A stretch of DNA of 64,000 bases from Pseudomonas sp. GM50 (GTDB taxonomy: Bacteria > Pseudomonadota > Gammaproteobacteria > Pseudomonadales > Pseudomonadaceae). The notes beneath the pieces were generated by a model that worked only from the letters and a program-made list of their open reading frames with translations, was not told the origin of the DNA and made no database searches. A program made the translations under genes and the position numbers. This document shows, in pieces, positions 44,901 through 54,328 of the stretch. The DNA lies in the NCBI RefSeq assembly GCF_000282375.1, contig NZ_AKJK01000040.1, positions 1-64,000 on the forward strand, written 5' to 3'. Each line of letters begins with the position of its first letter. Position 1 is the stretch's first letter.

Positions 44901-45468
44901 CGAACGTAAACGTTATCTGGATGCTCAGAACGACGATTTGGTGGAAGCGCTGGACACGCTCGAGAATGTGATTCGCAAGATCGACAAGGAAACCCGAAAC
45001 CGCTTCAAAGATACCTTTGATCAGATCAATGGCGGTTTACAGGCCCTTTTCCCAAAAGTTTTCGGTGGAGGGCGCGCGTATTTGGAACTGACGGGCGAAG
45101 ATCTACTCGATACAGGGGTAACGATCATGGCGCAGCCGCCAGGAAAGAAGAACAGCACCATCCATTTGCTCTCCGGTGGCGAAAAAGCCCTGACCGCATT
45201 GGCCCTGGTATTTGCCATCTTCAAGTTGAATCCTGCGCCGTTCTGCATGCTCGATGAGGTTGACGCGCCATTGGATGACGCTAACGTTGGACGCTACGCA
45301 CGGCTGGTCAAAGAGATGTCGCAGACGGTGCAGTTCATCTACATCACCCACAACAAGATCGCCATGGAAATGGCCGATCAATTGATGGGTGTGACGATGC
45401 ACGAACCCGGTTGCTCGCGTCTGGTGGCAGTGGATGTGGAGGAGGCGATGGCCATGGTGGACGCCTGA
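41980..45468 (+). CDS. smc: chromosome segregation ATPase SMC
   Basis: SMC compacts and separates the chromosome as a dimer of ATP-driven coiled-coil arms. The 1162-residue protein has the N-terminal Walker A (GPNGCGKSN near residues 31-39), two long coiled coils around a hinge at about 515-670 (LKVEAGWELAVETVLGADLQ), and the C-terminal signature LLSGGEKALTALALVFAIF with Walker B FCMLDEVDAPLDDAN. The start is a GTG at 41980, giving the family N terminus RLKCIKLAGFKSFVDPTT. No scpA or scpB is adjacent. zipA follows after 258 bases without a recognised gene; that gap holds no clear terminator. Confidence 0.96.
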   Translation: MRLKCIKLAGFKSFVDPTTVNFPSNMAAVVGPNGCGKSNIIDAVRWVMGESSAKNLRGESMTDVIFNGSTSRKPVSQASIELVFDNSDGTLLGEWAAYAEISIRRKVTRDSQTTYYLNGTKCRRRDITDIFLGTGLGPRSYSIIEQGMISKLIESKPEDLRNFIEEAAGISKYKERRRETENRIRRTHENLARLTDLREELERQLERLHRQAEAAKKYQEYKGEERQLKAQLSALRWQALNEQVGQRESIIGTQEITFEALVAEQRNADAAIERLRDGHHDLSERFNLVQGRFYSVGGDIARVEQSIQHGQQRLRQLQDDLKEAERARLETESHLGHDRTLLLTLGEELDMLTPEQEVTSAAAEEAAVALEESETTMHGWQEQWDTFNLTAAEPRRQSEVQQSRIQQLETSMERLADRQKRLGEERALLSADPEDAAIMELSEQLAASEATLEDLQASEEAQVERLEQLRQELQQALSAQQQAQGDLQRLNGRLASLEALQQAALDPGTGTAEWLREQHLADRPRLAEGLKVEAGWELAVETVLGADLQAVLVDDFGDFDLAGFAQGDLRLLSPATDGVRMPGSLLDKVEAQIDLSPWLGQVKPVDSLEQALALRGQLAAGQSLISRDGYWVGRHFLRVRRASEAESGVLARGQEIQRLGLEREEREATVETLETQLQNLRAQQRQQENGREHLRRLLQDEARQQGELKAQLSAGKAKVEQLTLRRTRLDEELTELSEQRALEHENIGEARLQLQEALDSMALDTEQRELLLAQRDSLRERLDRVRQEARQHKDHAHQLAVRLGSLKAQHDSTRQALERLEMQSERLTEKREQLSLNLEEGEAPLEELRLKLEELLDKRMTVDEELKTAQMAMEDADRELRDAEKRRNQAEQQSQLIRGQLEHQRMEWQALTVRRKTLEDQLLEDGYDLHGVIATLVAQANEKDAEEELERIAARIQRLGAINLAAIDEYQQQSERKRYLDAQNDDLVEALDTLENVIRKIDKETRNRFKDTFDQINGGLQALFPKVFGGGRAYLELTGEDLLDTGVTIMAQPPGKKNSTIHLLSGGEKALTALALVFAIFKLNPAPFCMLDEVDAPLDDANVGRYARLVKEMSQTVQFIYITHNKIAMEMADQLMGVTMHEPGCSRLVAVDVEEAMAMVDA

Positions 45469-45726
45469 ATCATCGCTTGTGGGGCAAGTATTTCTGAGCT
45501 GTAGGGCTTTTTACCTGCCTTGACTTGCTGGCCAATCGACATAATTCGCGCAAGCCACTGTGACAGACGGTGTAAAGTTGCCTTTGGTCGTGCTAGTTTA
45601 ATGTCAATTTTTCGTATACGTGGGTAAAACGCCTGTCAGAACATAGAGTTGGCGCCACGTTTTAAAGCGGTTTGCACAGTGTAAACCCCTTATTTTTCAG
45701 CATTTTTTATAGAGGCACGGGATTAC

Positions 45727-46578
45727 ATGGAAATCGGTCTGCGCGAGTGGCTGATCGTCATCGGCATTATTGTCATTGCCGGTATTCTTTTCGATGGCTG
45801 GCGTCGCATGCGCGGCGGCAAGGGAAAACTGAAATTCCGTCTTGACCGAAGTTTGTCCAATCTGCCGGACGAGGACACCAGCGCCGAGCTGTTGGGCCCG
45901 CCCCGCGTGCTGGATAACCATAAAGAACCGCAACTGGACGAGCACGATCTGCCGTCGGTGAGCATGCCTGCCCGTGAACCTCGCGAGTCGGGTTCCAAGC
46001 GCAGCAAGCGTGGCCATGGCGAGCCTTCGCAAGGCGACATGAACCTCAGTCTGGATCTGGACGGCGGCCCGAGCTTCAACAGCCGTGACGACGATTTCCC
46101 GGATGACACCAAGCCTGCCAGCTCGGCCGAGAAAGATCAGCCGCAAGCCGAAGAAGTACTGGTGATCAGCGTGATCTGCCGCGACCCGGCTGGCTTCAAG
46201 GGCCCGGCACTGCTGCAGAACATTCTGGAAAGCGGTCTGCGTTTCGGCGAGATGGACATTTTCCACCGTCACGAAAGCATGGCCGGCAACGGCGAAGTCC
46301 TGTTCTCCATGGCCAATGCGGTCAAGCCGGGTGTCTTCGATCTGGATGACATCGATCATTTCAGCACCCCGGCGGTGAGCTTCTTCCTCGGTCTGCCAGG
46401 CCCGCGTCATCCCAAGCAAGCCTTCGACGTGATGGTGGCTGCGGCACGCAAACTGTCCCAGGAGCTGAACGGCGAACTGAAAGACGACCAGCGCAGCGTG
46501 CTGACCGCCCAAACGATCGAGCACTACCGTCAGCGCATCGTCGAGTTCGAGCGTCGCGCTTTGACCCAGAAGCGCTGA
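45727..46578 (+). CDS. zipA: cell division protein ZipA
   Basis: ZipA anchors FtsZ to the inner membrane at the division site. The 283-residue protein has one N-terminal membrane helix ([17 protein letters not shown], residues about 9-25), a charged, low-complexity linker, and the C-terminal FtsZ-binding domain from about residue 143 ([46 protein letters not shown]). It is preceded by GAGGCACGGGATTAC and followed by a REP-like element and ligA, the usual smc-zipA-ligA order. Confidence 0.95.
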   Translation: MEIGLREWLIVIGIIVIAGILFDGWRRMRGGKGKLKFRLDRSLSNLPDEDTSAELLGPPRVLDNHKEPQLDEHDLPSVSMPAREPRESGSKRSKRGHGEPSQGDMNLSLDLDGGPSFNSRDDDFPDDTKPASSAEKDQPQAEEVLVISVICRDPAGFKGPALLQNILESGLRFGEMDIFHRHESMAGNGEVLFSMANAVKPGVFDLDDIDHFSTPAVSFFLGLPGPRHPKQAFDVMVAAARKLSQELNGELKDDQRSVLTAQTIEHYRQRIVEFERRALTQKR

Positions 46579-46602
46579 CTCGAATGACTGGGGCGGGCTC
46601 TG

Positions 46603-46735
46603 GTGGCGAGGGGGCTTGCCCCCGTTGGGCTGCGAAGCAGCCCCTTCATTTCGGCAACCCCGTTATTCAAGCACGCCGCATTCTCTGGTTTTACGACTGC
46701 TTCGCAGTCGAACGGGGGCAAGCCCCCTCGCCACA
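46603..46735. repeat. REP-like inverted pair (GTGGCGAGGGGGC family) between zipA and ligA
   Basis: GTGGCGAGGGGGCTTGCCCC and its inverted copy flank GGGCTGCGAAGCAGCC and CGACTGCTTCGCAGTCG arms and a central spacer. The element lies between two genes of the same direction. Confidence 0.9.
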
Positions 46736-46773
46736 TAGTGCAAGCCATCAGGCTATCGTGATTAAAAGATTGA

Positions 46774-49170
<2,397 letters not shown>

Positions 49171-49180
49171 TGCGAGACCT

Positions 49181-49312
49181 GTGGCGAGGGGGCTTGCCCC
49201 CGTTGGGCTGCGTAGCGGCCCTAAAACAAGCAACCGCGATCTGCCAGACATACCGCGCGAGCAGGTTTTGCGACGGCTTCGCCGCCGAACGGGGGCAAGC
49301 CCCCTCGCCACA
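49181..49312. repeat. REP-like inverted pair (GTGGCGAGGGGGC family) after ligA
   Basis: GTGGCGAGGGGGCTTGCCCC and its inverted copy flank inner arms GGGCTGCGTAGCGGCCC and CGACGGCTTCGCCGCCG. The inner arms are more diverged than in the other copies. Confidence 0.9.
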
Positions 49313-49365
49313 AGATCATGTTGGAGGAATGATCTAGTCTTCGCAGGCCCCAGGGAGAGATCGCC

Positions 49366-50583
49366 ATGTACCGCTTCTTCGAACAGCTCAGTTCACGCAT
49401 CGCCGCACCCTTCATGGGCGAGCGTGTGCGCAACAGCAAGGTCTGGCATTGCCGCTGCGGGCAGTCGCTGTTCTTTCGCAACAGTCAGTGCCTGGCCTGC
49501 TCGGCAGCGCTGGGCTATCAGCCGCAGCAGAGTCGCTTGTCATCGCTGCAACCCGGCCCGCAAGCGGATACCTGGTTGCTCGACGCCGATCCCGATGCGG
49601 GTGTGTTCCGTCGCTGCGCCAATCTCGATTCTCCGGCCGCATGCAACTGGTTGCTGCCGGCCAATGATCACGATGCCTTGTGCATTGCCTGTAGCCTGAA
49701 TCGCACCATCCCCGACCTGTCGATCCCCGAGAACCACGAGCGCTGGCGCAAAGTGGAAATCGCCAAGCGTCGTCTGGTGGCGCAGCTGATCAGCCTGGGC
49801 TTGTCAGTCATTCCGAAATCCATGGACGAAGACATCGGTCTGGCCTTCGACTTCATCGGTATCGACCTCGAAGGCAAACCGCCGACCACCGGGCATGCCA
49901 ACGGTCTGATCACCCTCGATATCAAGGAAGCCGACGACGCCCATCGCGAGCAGGTTCGCGTGCAGATGCACGAACCTTATCGCACGCTGCTCGGGCACTT
50001 TCGTCACGAGGTCGGGCATTACTACTGGGACCGCTTGGTCGCCAACAGTCATTGGCTGGAACCGTTCCGCGGTCTGTTCGGTGACGAGCGAGCAAGCTAT
50101 GCCGAGGCCCTTGAGCGGCATTATCAGCAAGGCGCGCCGTTCGACTGGCAGCAACATTACGTCAGCGCCTACGCGACCATGCACCCTTGGGAAGACTGGG
50201 CGGAAACCTGGGCTCACTACCTGCACATGATGGATGCAGTGGACACCGCCCTGGGGTTTGGCATGAGTGCGCAGGAAATGGATTTCGATTACCAGCCGTT
50301 TCCGCCGAGCACGCTATTCGACCCGCGGCACCCTGGCGGCCCGGCGTTCCTGTCGTTCGTCAACGCATGGATCGAACTGGCCGGCATGCTCAACGAGTTG
50401 TCACGCAGCATGGGCCAGCCGGATTTCTATCCGTTCGTCCTGCCGCCGGCGGTGATTGCAAAGCTGCACTTCATTCACCTGGTGATCCAGCAGAGGGCGG
50501 CAGGGCGGATGAGGTGTTGGCGCAATAGGATCAAAAGATCGCAGCCTGCGGCAACTCCTACAGGTGTACGCCGATCCATGTAG
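49366..50583 (+). CDS. putative zinc-binding metallopeptidase
   Basis: A 405-residue protein starting with zinc-ribbon-like cysteines (WHCRCGQSLFF...CLACSAALGY near residues 28-50, with a further CNWLL...CIACS pair), followed by a peptidase-like domain whose FRHEVGHYYWDRL (near residues 210-222) is an HExxH zinc motif; a Glu in WEDWAETWAHYLHMM could be the third ligand. It matches the putative zinc-binding metallopeptidase family. No signal peptide is visible. The substrate is unknown. The last 17 or so residues, including the stop codon context, come from a REP-like repeat. It stands between ligA and the 4.5S RNA gene. Confidence 0.85.
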   Translation: MYRFFEQLSSRIAAPFMGERVRNSKVWHCRCGQSLFFRNSQCLACSAALGYQPQQSRLSSLQPGPQADTWLLDADPDAGVFRRCANLDSPAACNWLLPANDHDALCIACSLNRTIPDLSIPENHERWRKVEIAKRRLVAQLISLGLSVIPKSMDEDIGLAFDFIGIDLEGKPPTTGHANGLITLDIKEADDAHREQVRVQMHEPYRTLLGHFRHEVGHYYWDRLVANSHWLEPFRGLFGDERASYAEALERHYQQGAPFDWQQHYVSAYATMHPWEDWAETWAHYLHMMDAVDTALGFGMSAQEMDFDYQPFPPSTLFDPRHPGGPAFLSFVNAWIELAGMLNELSRSMGQPDFYPFVLPPAVIAKLHFIHLVIQQRAAGRMRCWRNRIKRSQPAATPTGVRRSM

Positions 50584-50609
50584 GAGCTGCCGCAGGCTGC
50601 GATCTTTTA
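50533..50609. repeat. REP-like inverted pair overlapping the metallopeptidase 3' end
   Basis: AAAAGATCGCAGCCTGCGGC and its inverted copy GCCGCAGGCTGCGATCTTTT form a near-perfect stem. The first arm and the spacer are translated as the C terminus of the upstream protein; the stop codon TAG is at the start of the second arm. The end GATCTTTT could also terminate transcription. Confidence 0.85.
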
Positions 50610-50662
50610 AAGGCCAGCGCATGTCCTTGACCGGACTCATATTTTTTAATCTGCCTGAACGG

Positions 50663-50690
50663 TTGTAACTTCGTCTCAGATAGGTACAAT
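50663..50690 (+). promoter_or_regulatory. sigma-70 promoter of the 4.5S RNA gene
   Basis: TTGTAA (50663-50668) and TACAAT (50685-50690) are 16 bases apart. Transcription would begin near 50697, leaving a 5' extension of about 26 bases to be removed from the RNA. Confidence 0.7.
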
Positions 50691-50722
50691 GGCGCGGCTC
50701 GCCGTCAGGTGAGCGTCGTTAT

Positions 50723-50832
50723 GGTGACCCCATCGGTCCCCCCGCAACGATCAGCCGTGAACCCGGTCAGGCCTGGAAGGGAGCAGCCGCAGCGGTGACA
50801 TTGTGTGCCGGGGTGTGGCTGGTGGGGTTGCC
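50723..50832 (+). ncRNA. ffs: signal recognition particle 4.5S RNA
   Basis: The conserved SRP domain IV is present as GGTCAGGCCTGGAAGGGAGC (50765-50784) followed by AGCC, with its partner strand further on and GTGTGCCGGG on the 3' side. The 5' part CCCCCCGCAACG matches the corresponding arm of E. coli 4.5S RNA. The ends are set by pairing of GGTGACCCCATC with GGTGGGGTTGCC, so they may be off by a few bases. It binds Ffh to target membrane proteins. The location between the metallopeptidase gene and dnaX agrees with P. aeruginosa. Confidence 0.93.
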
Positions 50833-50844
50833 TCCATAACGCAG

Positions 50845-50866
50845 CACGAACCCTCTTTCGTGTTTT
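50845..50866 (+). terminator. terminator of ffs
   Basis: CACGAA (50845-50850) pairs with TTCGTG (50857-50862) around CCCTCT and is followed by four T. It is a small hairpin; a stronger one stands at 50955-50999. Confidence 0.65.
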
Positions 50867-50954
50867 CCATTAAATAATATTTTCTTGTTTCTCTGCCATG
50901 GAGCTCATCCAGGGCGGTGTTTCGTCGTCTCCGAATTAAAGCGCTGGATATAAA

Positions 50955-50999
50955 AAAGGAGGCCGCTCTGTCGCATTCGACAGAGCGGCCTCTTTTTTT
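50955..50999. terminator. strong bidirectional terminator
   Basis: GAGGCCGCTCTGTCG and CGACAGAGCGGCCTC form a 15-bp perfect stem around a short loop, with seven T on the plus strand and AAAAAA on its left, so it works on both strands. It begins directly at the stop codon of the XRE gene. Confidence 0.92.
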
Positions 51000-51325
51000 C
51001 ATTTACTGGCACTAGGCTTGGACAAGGCCTGGTCAACCGCTGCGATCAGCTTTCCCAGATCCTTCGGGGTGGCTTTGTGTATGACGCTGAACAGGTATGC
51101 CCGCTGTTCATCTTCGTCTTCCAGATCTGCGAAAAAGGCTTTCAGCTTCACGCCCAGCACGTCGGCAAGCAAAAACAATGCTTCCACGCTGGGGGTGTAG
51201 GTGCCGGTTTCGAAACGGCTGATGGTTTTGGGGTCAAAACCGGTTTTTTCGCCGAGTTCAGCCTGAGTAAGCCCTGCGACCTTGCGGTAGCGTCGGATGG
51301 CCGGACCCAAACTTGAAATTTGCAT
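50999..51325 (-). CDS. XRE-family DNA-binding protein
   Basis: A 108-residue regulator with an N-terminal Cro/C1-type helix-turn-helix (AIRRYRKVAGLTQAELGEKTGFDPKTISRFETG, residues about 9-41, as landmark) and a short helical C-terminal part (LFLLADVLGVKLKAFFADLEDEDEQ). It lacks a peptidase or cupin domain. The stop codon TGA touches the terminator stem. No neighbour hints at the target. It may be a genomic resident rather than prophage-derived, since no phage genes are near. Confidence 0.85.
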   Translation of the reverse strand: MQISSLGPAIRRYRKVAGLTQAELGEKTGFDPKTISRFETGTYTPSVEALFLLADVLGVKLKAFFADLEDEDEQRAYLFSVIHKATPKDLGKLIAAVDQALSKPSASK

Positions 51326-51722
51326 CGCTCAATTCCCATTTAGAATCAAGAACTTAACGATAGATTTGTGCATTAGGCAACTGCATGATCCATCACCTTG
51401 CTTTGCAAAATGTGATGCATTTCGTAGAATCGCCGCTTCGAAGGGTTTTGGGGTGATCTGCTTTCTGAAGTTTAGGCGATATGAAAAAGCCAGCATTGCG
51501 TTCCCTTCCGGGTATGCACAGAGGCCGCTGACGGTCTGAAACCTCGCGAAATATTACCAGAGTCGGTGTTGCTACTTTGCCCTGGATCTTCGGCGCTCCG
51601 GGGCCATCAAATGCTGTTCATGGAGTGATAACGTGTCTCTGCGCAGTACGTCTCAAAACACCTCTTCCGGGCATCCTGCGCTGGTCGAGCGGTACCACCG
51701 CTAGCGACAGTGAGCCTGACTC
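51326..51722. other. intergenic region between XRE gene and the GGDEF-EAL gene
   Basis: No gene of normal size is present. The part next to the XRE gene is AT-rich and should hold its promoter. A GTG-started open frame of 23 codons (51633-51704) has GGAG 9 bases upstream and is in the same frame as the following gene, but three stop codons lie between them. Confidence 0.4.
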
Positions 51723-53423
51723 ATGGATGAGAAATACCGCAGGGCCGTGGATGCAGCCGCCATTTTTTCCGAGACCGATCTGAACGGCCGGATTACCTAT
51801 GTCAACGATCAATTTTGCGCCGTGTCTGGCTACAGCCGCGAGGAACTGCTGGGGCAAAACCATCGCCTGCTGAACTCCGGCCTGCATTCCGCCGATTTCT
51901 TCGCCGCCATGTGGCGCACCATCGCCCTGGGCAATATCTGGAAGGGCGAAATCTGTAATCGCGCCAAGGATGGCAGCCTGTATTGGGTCGACAGCACCAT
52001 GGTGCCGGTGCTCGACGATGCCACCGGGCGCGTTCACCGATACCTGTCGATTCGTTTCGACATCAGCGAAAAACGCCAACTCCTGCAATCCTTGCAATGG
52101 CGGGTCGGGCATGACGTGCTGACCGGGCTGCCCAATCGCGCCTTCCTGTCGGATTTACTCGATCAGGCGCTGGAATTCTCCCGGCATGAAAACATTCCGT
52201 TGGCGGTGTGCATGCTTGACCTCGACGGGTTCAAGGCGGTCAACGACGGTTACGGTCACGCCAGTGGCGATATGTTGCTGGTGGAAGTGGCCAAGCGTTT
52301 GCGCGACATTGTGCGCGGCGAAGACGTGGTGGCGCGACTGGCCGGTGACGAGTTCGTGCTGGTGCTGCGTTATGTGCGTGATCTGCCGGAGTTGTGCGCA
52401 GCGCTGAATCGCGTGTTGGGGGCGATTTCGGCGCCTTACACGCTGCATGGCAAGGACATCAATGTGTTTGCCAGTATCGGCGTCACCCTGTTTCCCCACG
52501 ACAACGAAGATGCCGAAACCCTGCTGCGTCATGCCGATCAGGCGATGTACGTGGCCAAGCAGAGCGGGCGAAACCGCTTTCATCTATTCGATGTCTCTCG
52601 GGATCAGGAGGTCAAGGCCACTCACCAGACCGTCGAGCGGGTGCGTCAGGCGCTGGTCGCCGGTGAGTTACGCCTGCATTTTCAGCCCAAAGTGAACATG
52701 CGCCGTGGCGTGGTCGTCGGTTTCGAGGCGTTGTTGCGGTGGGAGCACCCGCAAAACGGCATGGTGCCACCCCGGGAGTTTTTGCCGCTGGTGGAGGACA
52801 CCGACCTGATCATCGATATCGGCGAGTGGGTGATGGATCAGGTTCTGTCGCAGTTGCACCACTGGCAGCAAGCGGGGCAGGGCTGGCCGATCAGTATCAA
52901 TATCGCGGCGCGACATTTTCAGCGCGCCGATTTTGTCGACCGGCTCAAGCAAGTACTCGCTCGACATGCCCAGGTTGCCCCGCAGATGCTCGATCTGGAA
53001 ATCGTCGAGTCGGTGGCGATCGAGAATATCCAGCATGTCAGTGCCTGTTTGCAGGCCTGTCAGGCATTGGGGGTGCAGTTTTCGCTGGGTGACTTTGGTA
53101 CGGGTTACTCGTCCCTGAGTTACCTCAAGCGTTTACGCACTCAAACCATCAAGATCGATAAGTCGTTCGTGCGCGACATTCTGAATGACCGTGACGACCT
53201 GGCCCTGACCACGGCGGTGATTGGCCTGGCCCGCGCGTTCGGCCGGCAGGTGATTGCCGAGGGGCTGGAAAGCGTTGAGCACGGTGAATTGCTGTTGCGG
53301 CTGGGATGCGAAGTCGCTCAAGGCTATTTCATCGCTCGCCCGATGCCGCCCGGTGAGGTGCCGGACTGGGTGGCGGGGTTTGTCGCCCCGTTGCGATGGC
53401 AGACGTTCGGCCAGACAGCCTGA
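51723..53423 (+). CDS. PAS-GGDEF-EAL protein with altered motifs in both catalytic domains
   Basis: A 566-residue soluble protein of the cyclic-di-GMP network. A PAS domain covers about residues 1-115, a GGDEF domain 125-290 and an EAL domain 310-555. The cyclase motif is AGDEF (207-211) rather than GGDEF. The EAL domain has EALLRW, a metal-site Asn in ISINIAARHF, Glu in LEIVES, Lys in IKIDKSF, Glu in AEGLE and Gln in QGYF. Its DDFGTGYSS loop reads GDFGTGYSS, with Gly at 456 in place of a metal-binding Asp. It may thus be a weak enzyme or a sensor. In-frame stops upstream fix the start. Confidence 0.92.
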   Translation: MDEKYRRAVDAAAIFSETDLNGRITYVNDQFCAVSGYSREELLGQNHRLLNSGLHSADFFAAMWRTIALGNIWKGEICNRAKDGSLYWVDSTMVPVLDDATGRVHRYLSIRFDISEKRQLLQSLQWRVGHDVLTGLPNRAFLSDLLDQALEFSRHENIPLAVCMLDLDGFKAVNDGYGHASGDMLLVEVAKRLRDIVRGEDVVARLAGDEFVLVLRYVRDLPELCAALNRVLGAISAPYTLHGKDINVFASIGVTLFPHDNEDAETLLRHADQAMYVAKQSGRNRFHLFDVSRDQEVKATHQTVERVRQALVAGELRLHFQPKVNMRRGVVVGFEALLRWEHPQNGMVPPREFLPLVEDTDLIIDIGEWVMDQVLSQLHHWQQAGQGWPISINIAARHFQRADFVDRLKQVLARHAQVAPQMLDLEIVESVAIENIQHVSACLQACQALGVQFSLGDFGTGYSSLSYLKRLRTQTIKIDKSFVRDILNDRDDLALTTAVIGLARAFGRQVIAEGLESVEHGELLLRLGCEVAQGYFIARPMPPGEVPDWVAGFVAPLRWQTFGQTA

Positions 53424-53442
53424 GCCCGTTGCTACAGACTGG

Positions 53443-54183
53443 CTAAGGCCCGCTGCCGGTATAGAGCCGGATGATGTCATCGATCTCCCCGGACATTTTC
53501 ATGTGCTGCAACGTGTCCAGAATGCGTTGCACGGGCACTTTGGGGTCATTGCGCACGTAACAACCGACGGTTTGTTCGTGTACCAGCGCTACGCTTTGCA
53601 GTTGCCGGTCGGGCAGCAGGCGCTGGTTGAACCAGTCAAGGGTCCATTGGTTGCTCACCGCGTAGCGGTAGCGTCCGGCCAGGAGTTTATCCAGCACCTG
53701 TTCCTGATTGCGTGCGTCATCGCGGTGCAGGCGCTCGGCGTCGAACAGCGGTTGCAGGGTCGGGTAGCTATAGCCGAGCACCGTGCCGATCGACTGCTGC
53801 TGCAGGTCCGCCGGGTTGACCGTGTCGGGTGAGCCTCGCCGGCCAATCAGCAAGTCGCGCTGAACCAGCAGTGGAACGCTCCAGATATAGTCGCCGGACA
53901 AGTTCGGTAGCCAGGATTGTGAGATATAACAGCGCACATCGACTTCGCCGTGGTCCATGGCGTTCTGCACCCGCGCCCGAGGCAAGATATGAAATTGCGC
54001 CGGCACGCCGACCTGTGTCGCCAGGCTGAGCATGATGTCGTGCAGAATGCCCTGGGTTGGCCGGCCGCGCTCGAGCTGCACCATGGGCATGGCCCAGCTG
54101 TCGGATACGACAAAGCGCAACGGCGCCTCGGCGGCCGCAACGCTCAGGCTGACCAACAGCAGTGCCCCCAAGGCAAAATGCAT
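53443..54183 (-). CDS. periplasmic substrate-binding protein, family 3
   Basis: A 246-residue precursor with a signal peptide (MHFALGALLLVSLSVAAAEA, cleavage near residue 19) and the fold of family-3 solute-binding proteins (RFVVSDSWAMPMVQLERGRPTQGILHDIMLSLATQ, as landmark). It contains two cysteines (RCYISQSW and VGCYVRNDP) that may form a disulfide. No ABC permease or ATPase gene is nearby, so it is either an orphan receptor or works with a distant system; an amino acid is the commonest ligand type. The start at 54183 excludes a 29-residue extension without signal-peptide character. It is divergent from dnaX. Confidence 0.85.
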   Translation of the reverse strand: MHFALGALLLVSLSVAAAEAPLRFVVSDSWAMPMVQLERGRPTQGILHDIMLSLATQVGVPAQFHILPRARVQNAMDHGEVDVRCYISQSWLPNLSGDYIWSVPLLVQRDLLIGRRGSPDTVNPADLQQQSIGTVLGYSYPTLQPLFDAERLHRDDARNQEQVLDKLLAGRYRYAVSNQWTLDWFNQRLLPDRQLQSVALVHEQTVGCYVRNDPKVPVQRILDTLQHMKMSGEIDDIIRLYTGSGP

Positions 54184-54328
54184 AAACGCTCCGGTATGGC
54201 TCAAGCTCCGACTCGATAAAAGCCCCTCAAAGTGCAGCTTAGCCAGAATAGACGAGCGCACCGGATGCAATTTTGGCCTTGCTCCGCTAGCATTAGCCGC
54301 TTCTGTTCCTTCGTTGCGACGGTTTTCG

